64,000 nucleotides of DNA from Mycoplasmatota bacterium (GTDB taxonomy: Bacteria > Bacillota_I > Bacilli_A > Haloplasmatales > Haloplasmataceae). A model generated the notes under the pieces. The model saw only the letters and a list, made by a program, of their open reading frames with translations. It had not been told where the DNA came from and did not search any database. Both the position numbers and the translations under genes were made by a program. How positions within the stretch are numbered: the stretch's first letter is position 1; the number at the start of each line of letters is the position of its first letter. Below are positions 26,302 through 35,202 of the stretch, one piece after another. The DNA lies in contig CP074573.1 of the NCBI GenBank assembly GCA_018394295.1, forward strand, positions 124,001 through 188,000, given 5' to 3'.

Positions 26302-27366
26302 ATGGAAAATAAAAATTTATATAGGAAAAAAATTGAAAATAGCGACATAAGTTTTAATGAAAAACAAAAATTATTATCTAATTTAGGTAATATTAAAGAT
26401 GATTATCCAATCATTTTAAATGGATACCATATTTCCAATAAAGTTGGTATAAAATGGAATGATTATCTTAAATTATTGAAAAATACTAATAAATATTATC
26501 ATGTATATTATATGGCTAAAAAAAGTGGTGGAAGAAGAAAAATAACTATACCTGATCAAATACTTATGGATATACAATATTTTATTAAAAATAATATTTT
26601 AGAAAATATTAAAATTGATGAAAGTGCATTTGGTTTTAGGAAACAAAAATCTATTTTAGCTAATGCAACCTACCATCGAGAAGGTGAAAAAGTATTAATT
26701 ATGGATATAGAAAATTTCTTTCCCAGTATCCATAAAGGACGAGTCTATTATGTGTTTAATAAAATATGTGGTTATTCAAGAGAAGTGTCTTACGATTTAA
26801 CAAGACTGGTTACTTATAATAATGGATTACCACAGGGTGCTCCGACTAGTCCAATTATTTCAAATATAGTAGCTTATAAATTAGATTTAAGATTGAAAGG
26901 TTTGTCTTATGTCATAGGTATAAAATACTCTAGATATGCTGATGATTTAACATTTTCTGGTGCTGAAAATAAAATTAATGATAAATTATTGTATACTGTA
27001 TCTAACATTATTGAAGATGAAGGCTTTAAACTTAACCTGAAGAAAATTAGATTCTATGGAAAGAATAGCACAAAGATTATTAATGGGTTAGTAATAAATA
27101 ATGGATATGTCACTATTCAAAAAAGATACATAGATAAAATAAAGCAAGAATTATACTATATTAGAAAATTTGGACTTGAATCACACCTTAATTATGTTGG
27201 GTTTAAAAATAAACATTATGCTGAACATCTTAAAGGGAAAATACTGTATGTTTATAGTATAGATAAAGAAAAAGGAAAACAATTATTTAGTCTTTATAAT
27301 GAACTAAATATTGAAAATAAACCTAATCTTGTTAGAGGGGGATTTGATGAGATGCCCGTATTGTAA
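26302..27366 (+). CDS. Retron-type reverse transcriptase
   Basis: This RNA-directed DNA polymerase makes branched msDNA from the adjacent RNA. It has 354 residues from ATG 26302, 9 nt behind AGGAGGG; the longer frame from 26206 runs through the ncRNA and is rejected. Retron signatures are NATYH (121-125, the NAxxH motif), a first catalytic Asp in LIMDIENFFPSIH (D135), LPQGAPTSPIISN (177-189) and SRYADDLTFSG (210-220). The usual VTG motif reads NGLVINN (261-267). There is no maturase or endonuclease domain, so this is not a group II intron RT. The end overlaps the next gene by 20 nt. Confidence 0.9.
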   Translation: MENKNLYRKKIENSDISFNEKQKLLSNLGNIKDDYPIILNGYHISNKVGIKWNDYLKLLKNTNKYYHVYYMAKKSGGRRKITIPDQILMDIQYFIKNNILENIKIDESAFGFRKQKSILANATYHREGEKVLIMDIENFFPSIHKGRVYYVFNKICGYSREVSYDLTRLVTYNNGLPQGAPTSPIISNIVAYKLDLRLKGLSYVIGIKYSRYADDLTFSGAENKINDKLLYTVSNIIEDEGFKLNLKKIRFYGKNSTKIINGLVINNGYVTIQKRYIDKIKQELYYIRKFGLESHLNYVGFKNKHYAEHLKGKILYVYSIDKEKGKQLFSLYNELNIENKPNLVRGGFDEMPVL

Positions 27367-28096
27367 TAGATGGGGATTTAAATTTATATTAAAATTGAAT
27401 GAACATAACATGTGTCGTTTTTGTAAACGGTTAAAAATACGTCACTCGAACTATACAATTAATTCTATCAAAAATAATTGTACTAAAATTAATATGACTC
27501 TTGATGTTAATGAAGTTCAAGGCTTAATCATTACTCTAAACAAATTAATTGAAAATTTTAAAATAAATTTTCTAAATAAAGGATTTAAAATTAACTTTGA
27601 TTTAAAAAAATTGTCTAATAGTATTATTTTTTTAAATGATATGATAACTAATCAAGAGGATTATCTTCTAAAAAGATTAAATTTGATAAAAGAAAGAAAA
27701 AAAGTAATTAATTTCTTTGAAAATAAAAAAAGAATAATTCCATTATTAGAAGAAATACACAGAACATATTTATTTTTAATTAATTATTATTATAAAATGA
27801 GAAAAATTTCTGAATTTAATGTTGAAAAAACTATTGAATATTGTATAAAAGATATTCAACTAATAGAGAGCAATTTAAATAAAATGAGAAAAATAATTCA
27901 AGATAGTTATAATGTTAGATCATTTACACAGTTGATAATAATATACACAAATAGACAACAATATGATAAAGCCCTTGAAATTTGTGATAAAGCATTAAAG
28001 TATAAAATACCACAAACTAAAGTGAAATATGGATATTATGGACGAAAAATTAAAATTTTAAAGTTAAAAGAAAAAAATTTACAAGTGCTATTATAA
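27347..28096 (+). CDS. Zinc-ribbon protein with TPR-like C-terminus, retron-linked
   Basis: This 249-residue protein starts at ATG 27347 behind AGAGGGGGA, inside the end of the RT gene. Two CxxC knuckles (CPYC at residues 3-6 and CRFC about 20 residues later, followed by K and R) form a zinc ribbon. The middle is helical, and the C-terminal segment (about residues 190-235: IYTNRQQYDKALEICDKALK) looks like a TPR pair. Overlap with RT implies a functional partner of the retron, perhaps a nucleic-acid-binding adaptor. I do not know this partner from described retron types. The frame opens at 27311 without a ribosome site. Confidence 0.65.
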   Translation: MRCPYCNRWGFKFILKLNEHNMCRFCKRLKIRHSNYTINSIKNNCTKINMTLDVNEVQGLIITLNKLIENFKINFLNKGFKINFDLKKLSNSIIFLNDMITNQEDYLLKRLNLIKERKKVINFFENKKRIIPLLEEIHRTYLFLINYYYKMRKISEFNVEKTIEYCIKDIQLIESNLNKMRKIIQDSYNVRSFTQLIIIYTNRQQYDKALEICDKALKYKIPQTKVKYGYYGRKIKILKLKEKNLQVLL

Positions 28097-28247
28097 TATT
28101 TAAAATATAACACTTTGGAAAATATGAAGTGGATATGTAATGGCACTGGCCATCTCCAGAACGTCATGAAAACAAAGAGACCAAGAGTTTCTTGTTTCAT
28201 TTCTAGGGAATATTTCTCTAGATTTGTAAGCTGTTATCATATAATGA
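28097..28247 (+). other. Non-coding stretch before intron remnant
   Basis: No gene is visible. It contains GAAGTGGATATGTAATGGCA, which loosely resembles the GATGTGGATACTAT stretches at 20049 and 54113. Confidence 0.3.
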
Positions 28248-28425
28248 GTGCGAATCTCATCTAGTAAAGTCTAACCAACAACTAGTACTTAGTCTTGGAG
28301 ATGAAGCAGTAATGTGAGGTTTAAGTGTAGTCAAAGGAACTTTCGAGCCGGAAGTGAATACTGAAGTTGTAGCCTCGAAAGACCGAGACTGGAAAGATTG
28401 ATGTTTTTGTATAATTAGAAGAAGT
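28248..28425 (+). ncRNA. Group II intron 5' fragment (domain I)
   Basis: GTGCGAATCTCATCTAG at 28248 resembles the conserved 5' end of bacterial group II introns (GUGCG). Downstream motifs fit domain I: TAAAGTCTAACC, ACTTTCGAGCCGGAAGTGAA and the returning TAGCCTCGAAAGACCGAGAC. No intron-encoded protein or domains V-VI follow in the right place, so the intron is truncated and cannot splice. Recognition is by pattern; a covariance-model search would settle it. Confidence 0.5.
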
Positions 28426-28454
28426 ATCGTAAAAGATGAGATATAATTAATTTT

Positions 28455-28637
28455 TTAGGGTTTATAAGCCCTAGAGATAGTACTTCCGATTTTATCAATG
28501 TTAGCACAACGTACAGGCAAAGGTATATATGCCTGTCTTTTCATTCTAGATAATAAATTATCAAGAATACTACTTGAAGAATATTGATACTCAACTTTAC
28601 CTATTTTATCAATCCTCTTTGCTTTTGTTGAATCCAT
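28455..28637 (-). pseudogene. N-terminal fragment of a group II-type reverse transcriptase
   Basis: On the minus strand, a frame of about 60 codons reads SSILDNLLSRMKRQAYIPLP followed by VRCANIDKIGS. This matches the pattern LxxRMxxxxYxPxPVRRVxIPKxxGG at the N-terminus of group II intron RTs. The catalytic domains are absent. It faces the intron 5' fragment at 28248 in opposite orientation, so the two pieces are separate relics or were inverted. Confidence 0.4.
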
Positions 28638-28800
28638 ATCCCCATGACATTCAAGAAATTTACAGGTAGCACAAGAGAAAACCTAAATTATTGAGTTTGG
28701 TCGATTCGCTGAAATTAGTAAAAGAGTAAAGGAAAGAAAAGACCAGAAAGATTCAATTTTAAGGTTATTTATATTTAATAGAATATAATCAGAACAGGAT

Positions 28801-29635
28801 ATGAGAATGATTCAATTTGATTTAATATTTGTTCCCACTGACGGAAAAAGAGAAGTAGAACATTCAATTACCACAGAAAATTTAGAAGATTTACAAAAGT
28901 TTAAAGATGCTAGAACAATTAAAATTTGTTTTTAGACCAAACTGGATTTGAAGAATTTATAAAGTTTGTTCCTAAGACATTAGTAAGTTTATCATTATTT
29001 CAGTGTAAAGATATTAAAGATTTATCTCCACTTGAAAAATTAAATAATATAGAATATTTAAATTTTTATTGGAACAGAAAAGCAACAAAATTATGGAATA
29101 TGACATTTACCCCTAAGTTGCAAACTTTACAAATGGTTGATTGTAATAAAATAATTGATTTTTCATATTTGAAAAATGCAAACATTAAGAAATTGAGGTT
29201 AATGGGATGCAATGGATTATCATCATTCACATCTAAACTTATGATTGACGATCTTTCCAATATATTTAATATGAAAATTTAGAGTCACTTGCTCTTGATA
29301 TAGTAAAGAATTATGATGTGTTAGAGTTTCTTAAAAGTCTTGTCAAACTTATATATTTAAAGGAATTATATATTCCGGATAATTCCTTAACATTTGAACA
29401 ATTTGCATGGTTAAAATCCAAACTACCAGACACTGAGGGTTTAGAGGGAGTAAGATTTTTTAGTATATCGGGAGTTGTTGATTCTAATGAAACAGTCTTA
29501 GAGTGTTATTCTATCATTGGAAAAAGAAAACCTAGGTGTTTGTCAGTAGATAAAATAGATCTTGTTAATAAATATAAAAATGATTATAACAAACTTGTAG
29601 AAAAATACGGGAATGAAATTGAACCACTGGAATAA
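28801..29635 (+). pseudogene. Leucine-rich-repeat-like gene with two frameshifts
   Basis: Three frames form one protein. ATG 28801 (MRMIQFDLIFVPTDGKREVE) stops at 28935. 28926-29282 contains LSLFQCKDIKDLSPLEKLN, IEYLNFYWNRKATKLW, LQTLQMVDCNKIIDFSYLKN and IKKLRLMGCNGLSSF, which are LRR-like repeats of about 22 residues. The last frame runs to 29635 (YLKELYIPDNSLTFEQFAWL). One extra T near 28930 and one extra A near 29272 would restore a continuous protein of about 277 aa. Function unknown; LRR proteins bind partners. Confidence 0.6.
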
Positions 29636-29700
29636 ATTAGTTTTTATCCACTAAATCGAATTTATAAAATATTCAATAATCTAGGAATGAGGGAAGTAAC

Positions 29701-31074
29701 GTGATATTAACAATTACCTATGAAAAACAAAACGCAAGTGATTTGGGTTATCTTTTACATAAGAACCCGTATCGACCACAATCGGTTGATATTAGTAAAG
29801 GAAGAGCCTATATATTTTATCCTGAAATAAGTGATACATCGTGTACTATGTCAATGTTGTTAGACATTAACTCAGTGAATTTAGTTCGTAAATCAAAAAA
29901 CAGTATTTTTGATTATGTAAATGACAGACCTTATACATCTTCGTCATTTTTAAGTGTCGCAATTGCTAAAGTTTTTAGTACTGCATTATCAGGAATATGT
30001 CAAAAGCGACCTGAACTAGTGGATGAAGAAGTACCGATACAAGCATCATTAACCATGGTACCTTGTAAAGGTGGAAAGAAAATAATTTATGATTTTTTCG
30101 CATCAGAACCTTTAAAGTACCAAGTGGAGGTTGAAGAATTTTTATTAGATGAAAATCATCCACATTGGGGTAAAGGGAATTACTACAACATCACAATTAA
30201 AAAGAAAACCACTATTAAAGAAGTTCTAAGACATATTTATATATTAGTTCCATCACTTGATATAGACAAGCATTATTTTGTGAGTGAGAATGAAATTGAT
30301 AAGTTAGAACGATATGGAGAACCATGGATTCAGAGTCATCCTTTTAAAGAAGAAATTATATCAAGATATATGATTAAAATGAAGAGTTTATATAATCAGG
30401 CAGTAAAAAGATTGTTTGAAGACAGTGATGAAAAAGAAGAGGAACAAGATATTGAGAAATTAAATAAAAAATTAAAACTAAATAAACTAAGAATGAATGC
30501 AGTAGTAGAAGCAATTTTAAACACTAATGCAAGTAAAATTATCGATTTAGGTTGTGGTGAAGGTAAATTAATTGGAAAAATAATTAATAATAATCGTATA
30601 AACAAAATTACGGGTGTAGATATATCCTATTCTCAATTAGAACGAGCTAAACAAAGATTAAAATTAGATGAATTAGCACCTAACAGAAGAGATAAGGTGA
30701 AACTTATTCAAGGATCATTAACTTATATTGATGAACGATTTCTAGGTTATGACCTAGCAACTTTAATCGAAGTGATTGAACATATAGATTATGATCGTTT
30801 ATGGATGTTAGAAAAGAATATATTTGAAAATGCAAGACCAAAATTCGTTATCGTTACAACACCAAATAAAGAGTATAACGAATATTATGGCATGAAAGAA
30901 TCTAATTTAAGGCATCCTGATCACAGATTTGAATGGAGTAGAAATGAATTTGAAACTTGGTGTCTAAGGATGGCCAAAGAATATAGATATGATGTCACGT
31001 TTAAAGAAATTGGTGAAACCATTGATCAAATTGGTGCTCCAACACAAATGGGGGTGTTCGCACTATGCAAATAA
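29701..31074 (+). CDS. hen1: RNA 3'-terminal ribose 2'-O-methyltransferase Hen1
   Basis: Bacterial Hen1 methylates the 2'-OH at the 3' end of a cleaved RNA before Pnkp reseals it, which makes the repaired RNA resistant to the same ribotoxin. It has 457 residues. The N-terminal half is the bacterial-specific domain that activates Pnkp ligase. The C-terminal methyltransferase starts about residue 275 with IIDLGCGEGKLIGKI, has the metal-binding EVIEHID and ends with RHPDHRFEWSRNEFETW. The start is GTG 29701 behind GAGGGAAG. It overlaps pnkp by 10 nt. Confidence 0.93.
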   Translation: MILTITYEKQNASDLGYLLHKNPYRPQSVDISKGRAYIFYPEISDTSCTMSMLLDINSVNLVRKSKNSIFDYVNDRPYTSSSFLSVAIAKVFSTALSGICQKRPELVDEEVPIQASLTMVPCKGGKKIIYDFFASEPLKYQVEVEEFLLDENHPHWGKGNYYNITIKKKTTIKEVLRHIYILVPSLDIDKHYFVSENEIDKLERYGEPWIQSHPFKEEIISRYMIKMKSLYNQAVKRLFEDSDEKEEEQDIEKLNKKLKLNKLRMNAVVEAILNTNASKIIDLGCGEGKLIGKIINNNRINKITGVDISYSQLERAKQRLKLDELAPNRRDKVKLIQGSLTYIDERFLGYDLATLIEVIEHIDYDRLWMLEKNIFENARPKFVIVTTPNKEYNEYYGMKESNLRHPDHRFEWSRNEFETWCLRMAKEYRYDVTFKEIGETIDQIGAPTQMGVFALCK

Positions 31075-33650
31075 AAGTACCTGATTTATCGTTAGTTGTG
31101 TTAATAGGTGCTTCGTCTTCAGGAAAGACTACGTTCTCAAAAGCACATTTTAATAGTAGTGAAGTTGTCTCATCTGATTATTGTAGAATGATTTTATCAG
31201 ATGATGAAAATAATCAATCAGTTAATCAAGAAGCATTTGATTTATTACATACGATTGTAGATAAGCGTTTGAAATTAGGACGATTAACAGTTGTTGATGC
31301 TACTAATATTCAAAAATCAGCTAGAAAAAAACTCATTTCGATTGCTAAGAATAATGACTGTTTTCCGGTAGCGATTGTTTTAAATTTACCCGTAGCTCTT
31401 TTAAAAGAAAGAAATAGAGAACGAGAAGATCGCCAGATTGGTCAGTATGTTATAAAGCACCATGCTGATGAGGTTAGAAGAAGTATTCGTCATTTAAAAC
31501 AAGAGGGGTTCCGGTTTATCTATGTTATTAAATCGTTAGAAGAATTAGAATTAGTGACAATTGAGCGGAAGAAGTCATGGAATAATAAAAAAGATGAAAA
31601 AGGTCCTTTTGATATTATAGGAGATGTACATGGTTGCTATGACGAACTGATTGAATTATTGACTCGACTAAACTATAAAGTTGAAACTGATTATACCAAA
31701 AAATATGGTGTAAAAATCACGGCACCGGAAAATAGAAGGTTAATTTTCCTTGGTGATTTAAATGACCGAGGACCGAAATCTGTAGAAACATTTAAATTAG
31801 TCATGACATGTGTTGAAGAAAAAATCGCCTTTTTCATTCCAGGTAATCATGAAATAAAACTCTTAAGGAAATTAAGTGGTAAAAATGTTTCTATTAATCA
31901 TGGCCTTGATAGTACATTAAAACAATTAAAAAAAGAAACAGATGAATTTAAAGAGAAGCTACAAATATTTATTGATCAATCGGTAAGTCACTATGTACTA
32001 GATGATGGTAAATTAGTCGTAGCACATGCTGGTTTACCAGAACATTATCATGGACGAACATCGGGTAGAGTTCGAAGTTTTTCTATATTCGGTGATGTTA
32101 CTGGAGAAAAGGATGAAGAGGGACTGCCAATTAGAAATGATTGGACCAGCGATTATCGTGGAGATGCTGTCGTAGTCTATGGACATGTCCCTCAAAAAAA
32201 GGTTTATCAATCCAATAATACCTTTTGTATTGATACCGGCTGTGTTTTTGGTGGAGAATTAACAGCCTTACGATATCCTGAATTAGAATGTGTAAGTGTT
32301 TTAGCTAATGACATTTACTGTGATGATAATGTTAATTTTAAGAATGATCAAGCTATTCGAATAGATAAGAATTTAATTTATGCTAAAGATGTTCTGGGTA
32401 ATAAGGTGATTTATACTCGTTTATTAAATCAGATAAAGTTAAAAGAAGAAAACAACATAGCAGCCTTTGAAACAATGAGTCGTTTTGCTATTAATCCTAA
32501 TTGGCTTGTTTATTTACCTCCAACAATGTCACCATCTGAAACCTCAAAAGATGATGCATACCTTGAGTATCCAACTGAAGCCTTTAATTATTACTTTAGT
32601 AATGGGATAGAAGAAATCGTATGTGAAGAAAAACATATGGGATCAAGAGCTATTATTGTTCTTTGTAAAAATCAAGCAACTGCGAAAGAAAAGTTTAATG
32701 CGATGAATGGAGAAATTGGTATTTGTTATACGCGAACAGGACGAAATTTCTTCAATGACCGCAGTCTTGAACAAGATTTCTTAAACAAAGTTAAAGGTAT
32801 ATTAGACAAGACAAATTTTTGGGATGATTTCAATACAGACTGGGTAGTATTGGATAATGAATTAATGCCATGGTCCATAAAGGCACAACATCTTATACAT
32901 GATCAATATGCTCCTATAGGATTAGCAGGGAAAGTATCTTTGAAAAAGGCGAATGAATTATTAGAACAAGTCAAGGATGTACAAAATCAATATATTATGA
33001 ATAACAAAAATGGAGGAGCTAGTTCTTTTGATATTAATCAATTGATAGAAAAAACAAAAGAGCGATATACAAAAATAAATAACTACATTAAAGCCTATCA
33101 AAATTATTGTTGGGATGTTGTAAGTATTGATGACTTGAAATTAGCTCCATTTCACATATTAGCAACTGAAGGTTTTGTTCATGCTGATAAAAATCATATC
33201 TGGCATATGAAAACAATTGAACAGTATTTTGATACTAAAGATTCCATTATTAAAAGAACTAATTATATTATAGTAAAAAATAACGAAGCAAGTATTCAAA
33301 AAGGAATCGATTGGTGGTTAGACCTTACTAAACAAGGTGGAGAAGGAATGGTCGTTAAACCAAAAGAGTTTATTAATTATGGCAAGAAAGGACCTCTCCA
33401 ACCAGCCATTAAATGTAGAGGTAAAGAATATTTAAGAATAATTTATGGACCAGAATATGATTTCAAAGAAAACCTAGATACACTTAAAAAGCGTGGACTG
33501 AGTAAAAAGAGATCAATGGCAATTAAAGAATTCTCATTAGGATTAGAAGCATTAAAACGTTTTGTTCAAGGAGAACCATTATATCGAATACATGAGTGTG
33601 TATTTGGTGTTTTATCGATGGAAAGTGATGCTGTTGATCCAAGATTATAA
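31065..33650 (+). CDS. pnkp: Polynucleotide kinase-phosphatase-ligase Pnkp
   Basis: This is an RNA repair enzyme with three modules in 861 residues. The 5' kinase is at residues 1-170, with Walker A GASSSGKTTFS at 15-25. The metallophosphatase is at about 180-420, with DIIGDVHGCYDEL, FLGDLNDRGPKS and IPGNHEIKL. The adenylyltransferase/ligase is at about 470-861, with the nucleotidyl-lysine motif CEEKHMGSRAIIVL. It heals and seals tRNA or other RNA ends cut by ribotoxins together with Hen1, with which its gene overlaps. Length and modules are standard. The operon is complete. Confidence 0.93.
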   Translation: MQIKVPDLSLVVLIGASSSGKTTFSKAHFNSSEVVSSDYCRMILSDDENNQSVNQEAFDLLHTIVDKRLKLGRLTVVDATNIQKSARKKLISIAKNNDCFPVAIVLNLPVALLKERNREREDRQIGQYVIKHHADEVRRSIRHLKQEGFRFIYVIKSLEELELVTIERKKSWNNKKDEKGPFDIIGDVHGCYDELIELLTRLNYKVETDYTKKYGVKITAPENRRLIFLGDLNDRGPKSVETFKLVMTCVEEKIAFFIPGNHEIKLLRKLSGKNVSINHGLDSTLKQLKKETDEFKEKLQIFIDQSVSHYVLDDGKLVVAHAGLPEHYHGRTSGRVRSFSIFGDVTGEKDEEGLPIRNDWTSDYRGDAVVVYGHVPQKKVYQSNNTFCIDTGCVFGGELTALRYPELECVSVLANDIYCDDNVNFKNDQAIRIDKNLIYAKDVLGNKVIYTRLLNQIKLKEENNIAAFETMSRFAINPNWLVYLPPTMSPSETSKDDAYLEYPTEAFNYYFSNGIEEIVCEEKHMGSRAIIVLCKNQATAKEKFNAMNGEIGICYTRTGRNFFNDRSLEQDFLNKVKGILDKTNFWDDFNTDWVVLDNELMPWSIKAQHLIHDQYAPIGLAGKVSLKKANELLEQVKDVQNQYIMNNKNGGASSFDINQLIEKTKERYTKINNYIKAYQNYCWDVVSIDDLKLAPFHILATEGFVHADKNHIWHMKTIEQYFDTKDSIIKRTNYIIVKNNEASIQKGIDWWLDLTKQGGEGMVVKPKEFINYGKKGPLQPAIKCRGKEYLRIIYGPEYDFKENLDTLKKRGLSKKRSMAIKEFSLGLEALKRFVQGEPLYRIHECVFGVLSMESDAVDPRL

Positions 33651-33705
33651 AGTATATAAGAATTTAAATTCATTTTATAGATTATGGGAGAATGGTAGTA
33701 AATAT

Positions 33706-34487
33706 ATGATTTCTGAAATTAGAATTATTCCGATGAGCTCAAAAGATGATGATATGAAGAACAAGAGTACCATTGAGGTACAACACGACTTCTTTATGAC
33801 AACTTTAATGAATAGAGCTAGAGGTAAGTATTATTATAAAACCAGAATAAAAGCTATACCTAATTCACTTTTTCTATTTCAATATAAAGGACAAATTATA
33901 GCTTCAGCTAACTTAATTAGTATTGATGAAGATAATATAAAATCTCCATATAAAGGTGCATTTTTGTTAAAGAAAGACAGTATCAAAATATTTAATCCTA
34001 TTACATCTGATAAATTTAAAAAATAGTTAAAGAATTTAAAGGATTTAATCAATCCAAGCAAAAAATAGATACAAAGTATCTTATAGCTTTACTTACTCTA
34101 ATAAGAAGTAAAATCTATAAATTTGTTCCTGAAGATCTTAATGAGGTTGGCAGTTTAAAAGAAGGCGCAAAAAAGCAAATAATTGTTAATAAAAATGAAA
34201 GAAACTTAAGTGCAAGAGAGGAATGTATTAAATTTTACGGCGCAAAATGTCAAATATGTGGATTTGATTTTGGATCTTTTTATGGAAAAGATTTTGAAGG
34301 AAAAATTCACGTACATCATAAAAAGCCAATTTCACAAATAAATGAAGAATATGAAGTAAATCCGATAAATGATTTAATACCCGTTTGTCCTAATTGTCAC
34401 TTAATTATTCATAGCAAAACTGGCGAATCATTTTCTATTAATGAAGTTAAAGAATTTATTAATATTACCAAAGGTACTAGTAATTAA
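33706..34487 (+). pseudogene. HNH endonuclease gene with a single frameshift
   Basis: The first part (ATG 33706 to TAG 34026) encodes residues MISEIRIIPMSS...TSDKFKK. The second frame continues IVKEFKGFNQSKQKI and contains an HNH core: CQICGFDFGS, then IHVHHKKPISQI, then NPINDLIPVCPNCHLIIH, ending TAA 34485-34487. One extra A in the A6 run at 34018-34023 joins them into a protein of about 260 aa. The domain is the HNH type often seen in restriction or stand-alone defence nucleases (N-terminal DNA-binding part plus HNH). The frame opening at 33562 overlaps pnkp and is not needed. Confidence 0.7.
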
Positions 34488-34636
34488 TGTACGTATATCA
34501 GATTTACGAGACAGGTCTTTTAAAAATCTATTTAATAGATATAAAACTAGATGAATCCTTAAAAATAACTAATATTTCTAAATTCATATAAATTTAAATT
34601 ATAAAGAACTTATTAATTTAGGAGAAGTATAAAAAG

Positions 34637-34978
34637 ATGAATGTAAATAAAAACATGACGAAGATAAAAATTGTTAGAAAAATAGAATATGTAGATAAAC
34701 TAAGAAAATACAAAGTAATATTGGATGATAGTTATATAGGGGATATTAATTCTGGTGAAATAAAGAATTTTGAAGTCATCCCAGGTAGGCATACAATTTA
34801 TTTGAAGATTGATTGGTGTAGAAGTAATAAAATAGATTTTTATGTTTCGGAGAATGAAGTTATTAAATTTGATTGTGGTAGTTCTATCAGAGGATGGAGA
34901 ATACTGATAAATCTTATTTATATAACTTTTCTAAAAAATAAGTATTTATGGATAAAAATAAAAGATAAAATCAGTTAA
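34637..34978 (+). CDS. Hypothetical beta-sandwich protein (113 aa)
   Basis: This 113-residue protein has the pattern KYKVILDDSYIGDINSGEI, then FEVIPGRHTIYLKIDW. That is the layout of small PEGA/DUF2846-like beta-sandwich domains (strand, D-G turn, GE, PG-x-H). The end is hydrophobic (RGWRILINLIYITFL), possibly a membrane anchor. ATG 34637 follows TTAGGAGAAG. No close family is named with confidence. It is the last + strand gene before the convergent RNase III gene. Confidence 0.5.
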   Translation: MNVNKNMTKIKIVRKIEYVDKLRKYKVILDDSYIGDINSGEIKNFEVIPGRHTIYLKIDWCRSNKIDFYVSENEVIKFDCGSSIRGWRILINLIYITFLKNKYLWIKIKDKIS

Positions 34979-35153
34979 TAACATTATTGTTTAATGCTTA
35001 AATAAAGAAATTACTTATACTTAATAAAAGAATATTATCAAAGTTATTCAGAGTAGAAGCAAAGAAGATTACTAAAATAAAGGAATCAAATTTTTAGGCT
35101 TTGGTTTTTACTAATAAGAGACTTTGTGGCAAATTTTATATTTTAATGGATAG

Positions 35154-35192
35154 AAAAAAGTATCATGAATAAAAAATTCATAATACTTTTTC
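35154..35192. terminator. Bidirectional terminator
   Basis: AAAAAGTATCATGAAT / ATTCATAATACTTTTT forms a long imperfect stem with A-rich and T-rich flanks. It lies between the convergent genes at 34637 (+) and 35203 (-). Confidence 0.75.
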
Positions 35193-35202
35193 CTTTTATA
35201 AA

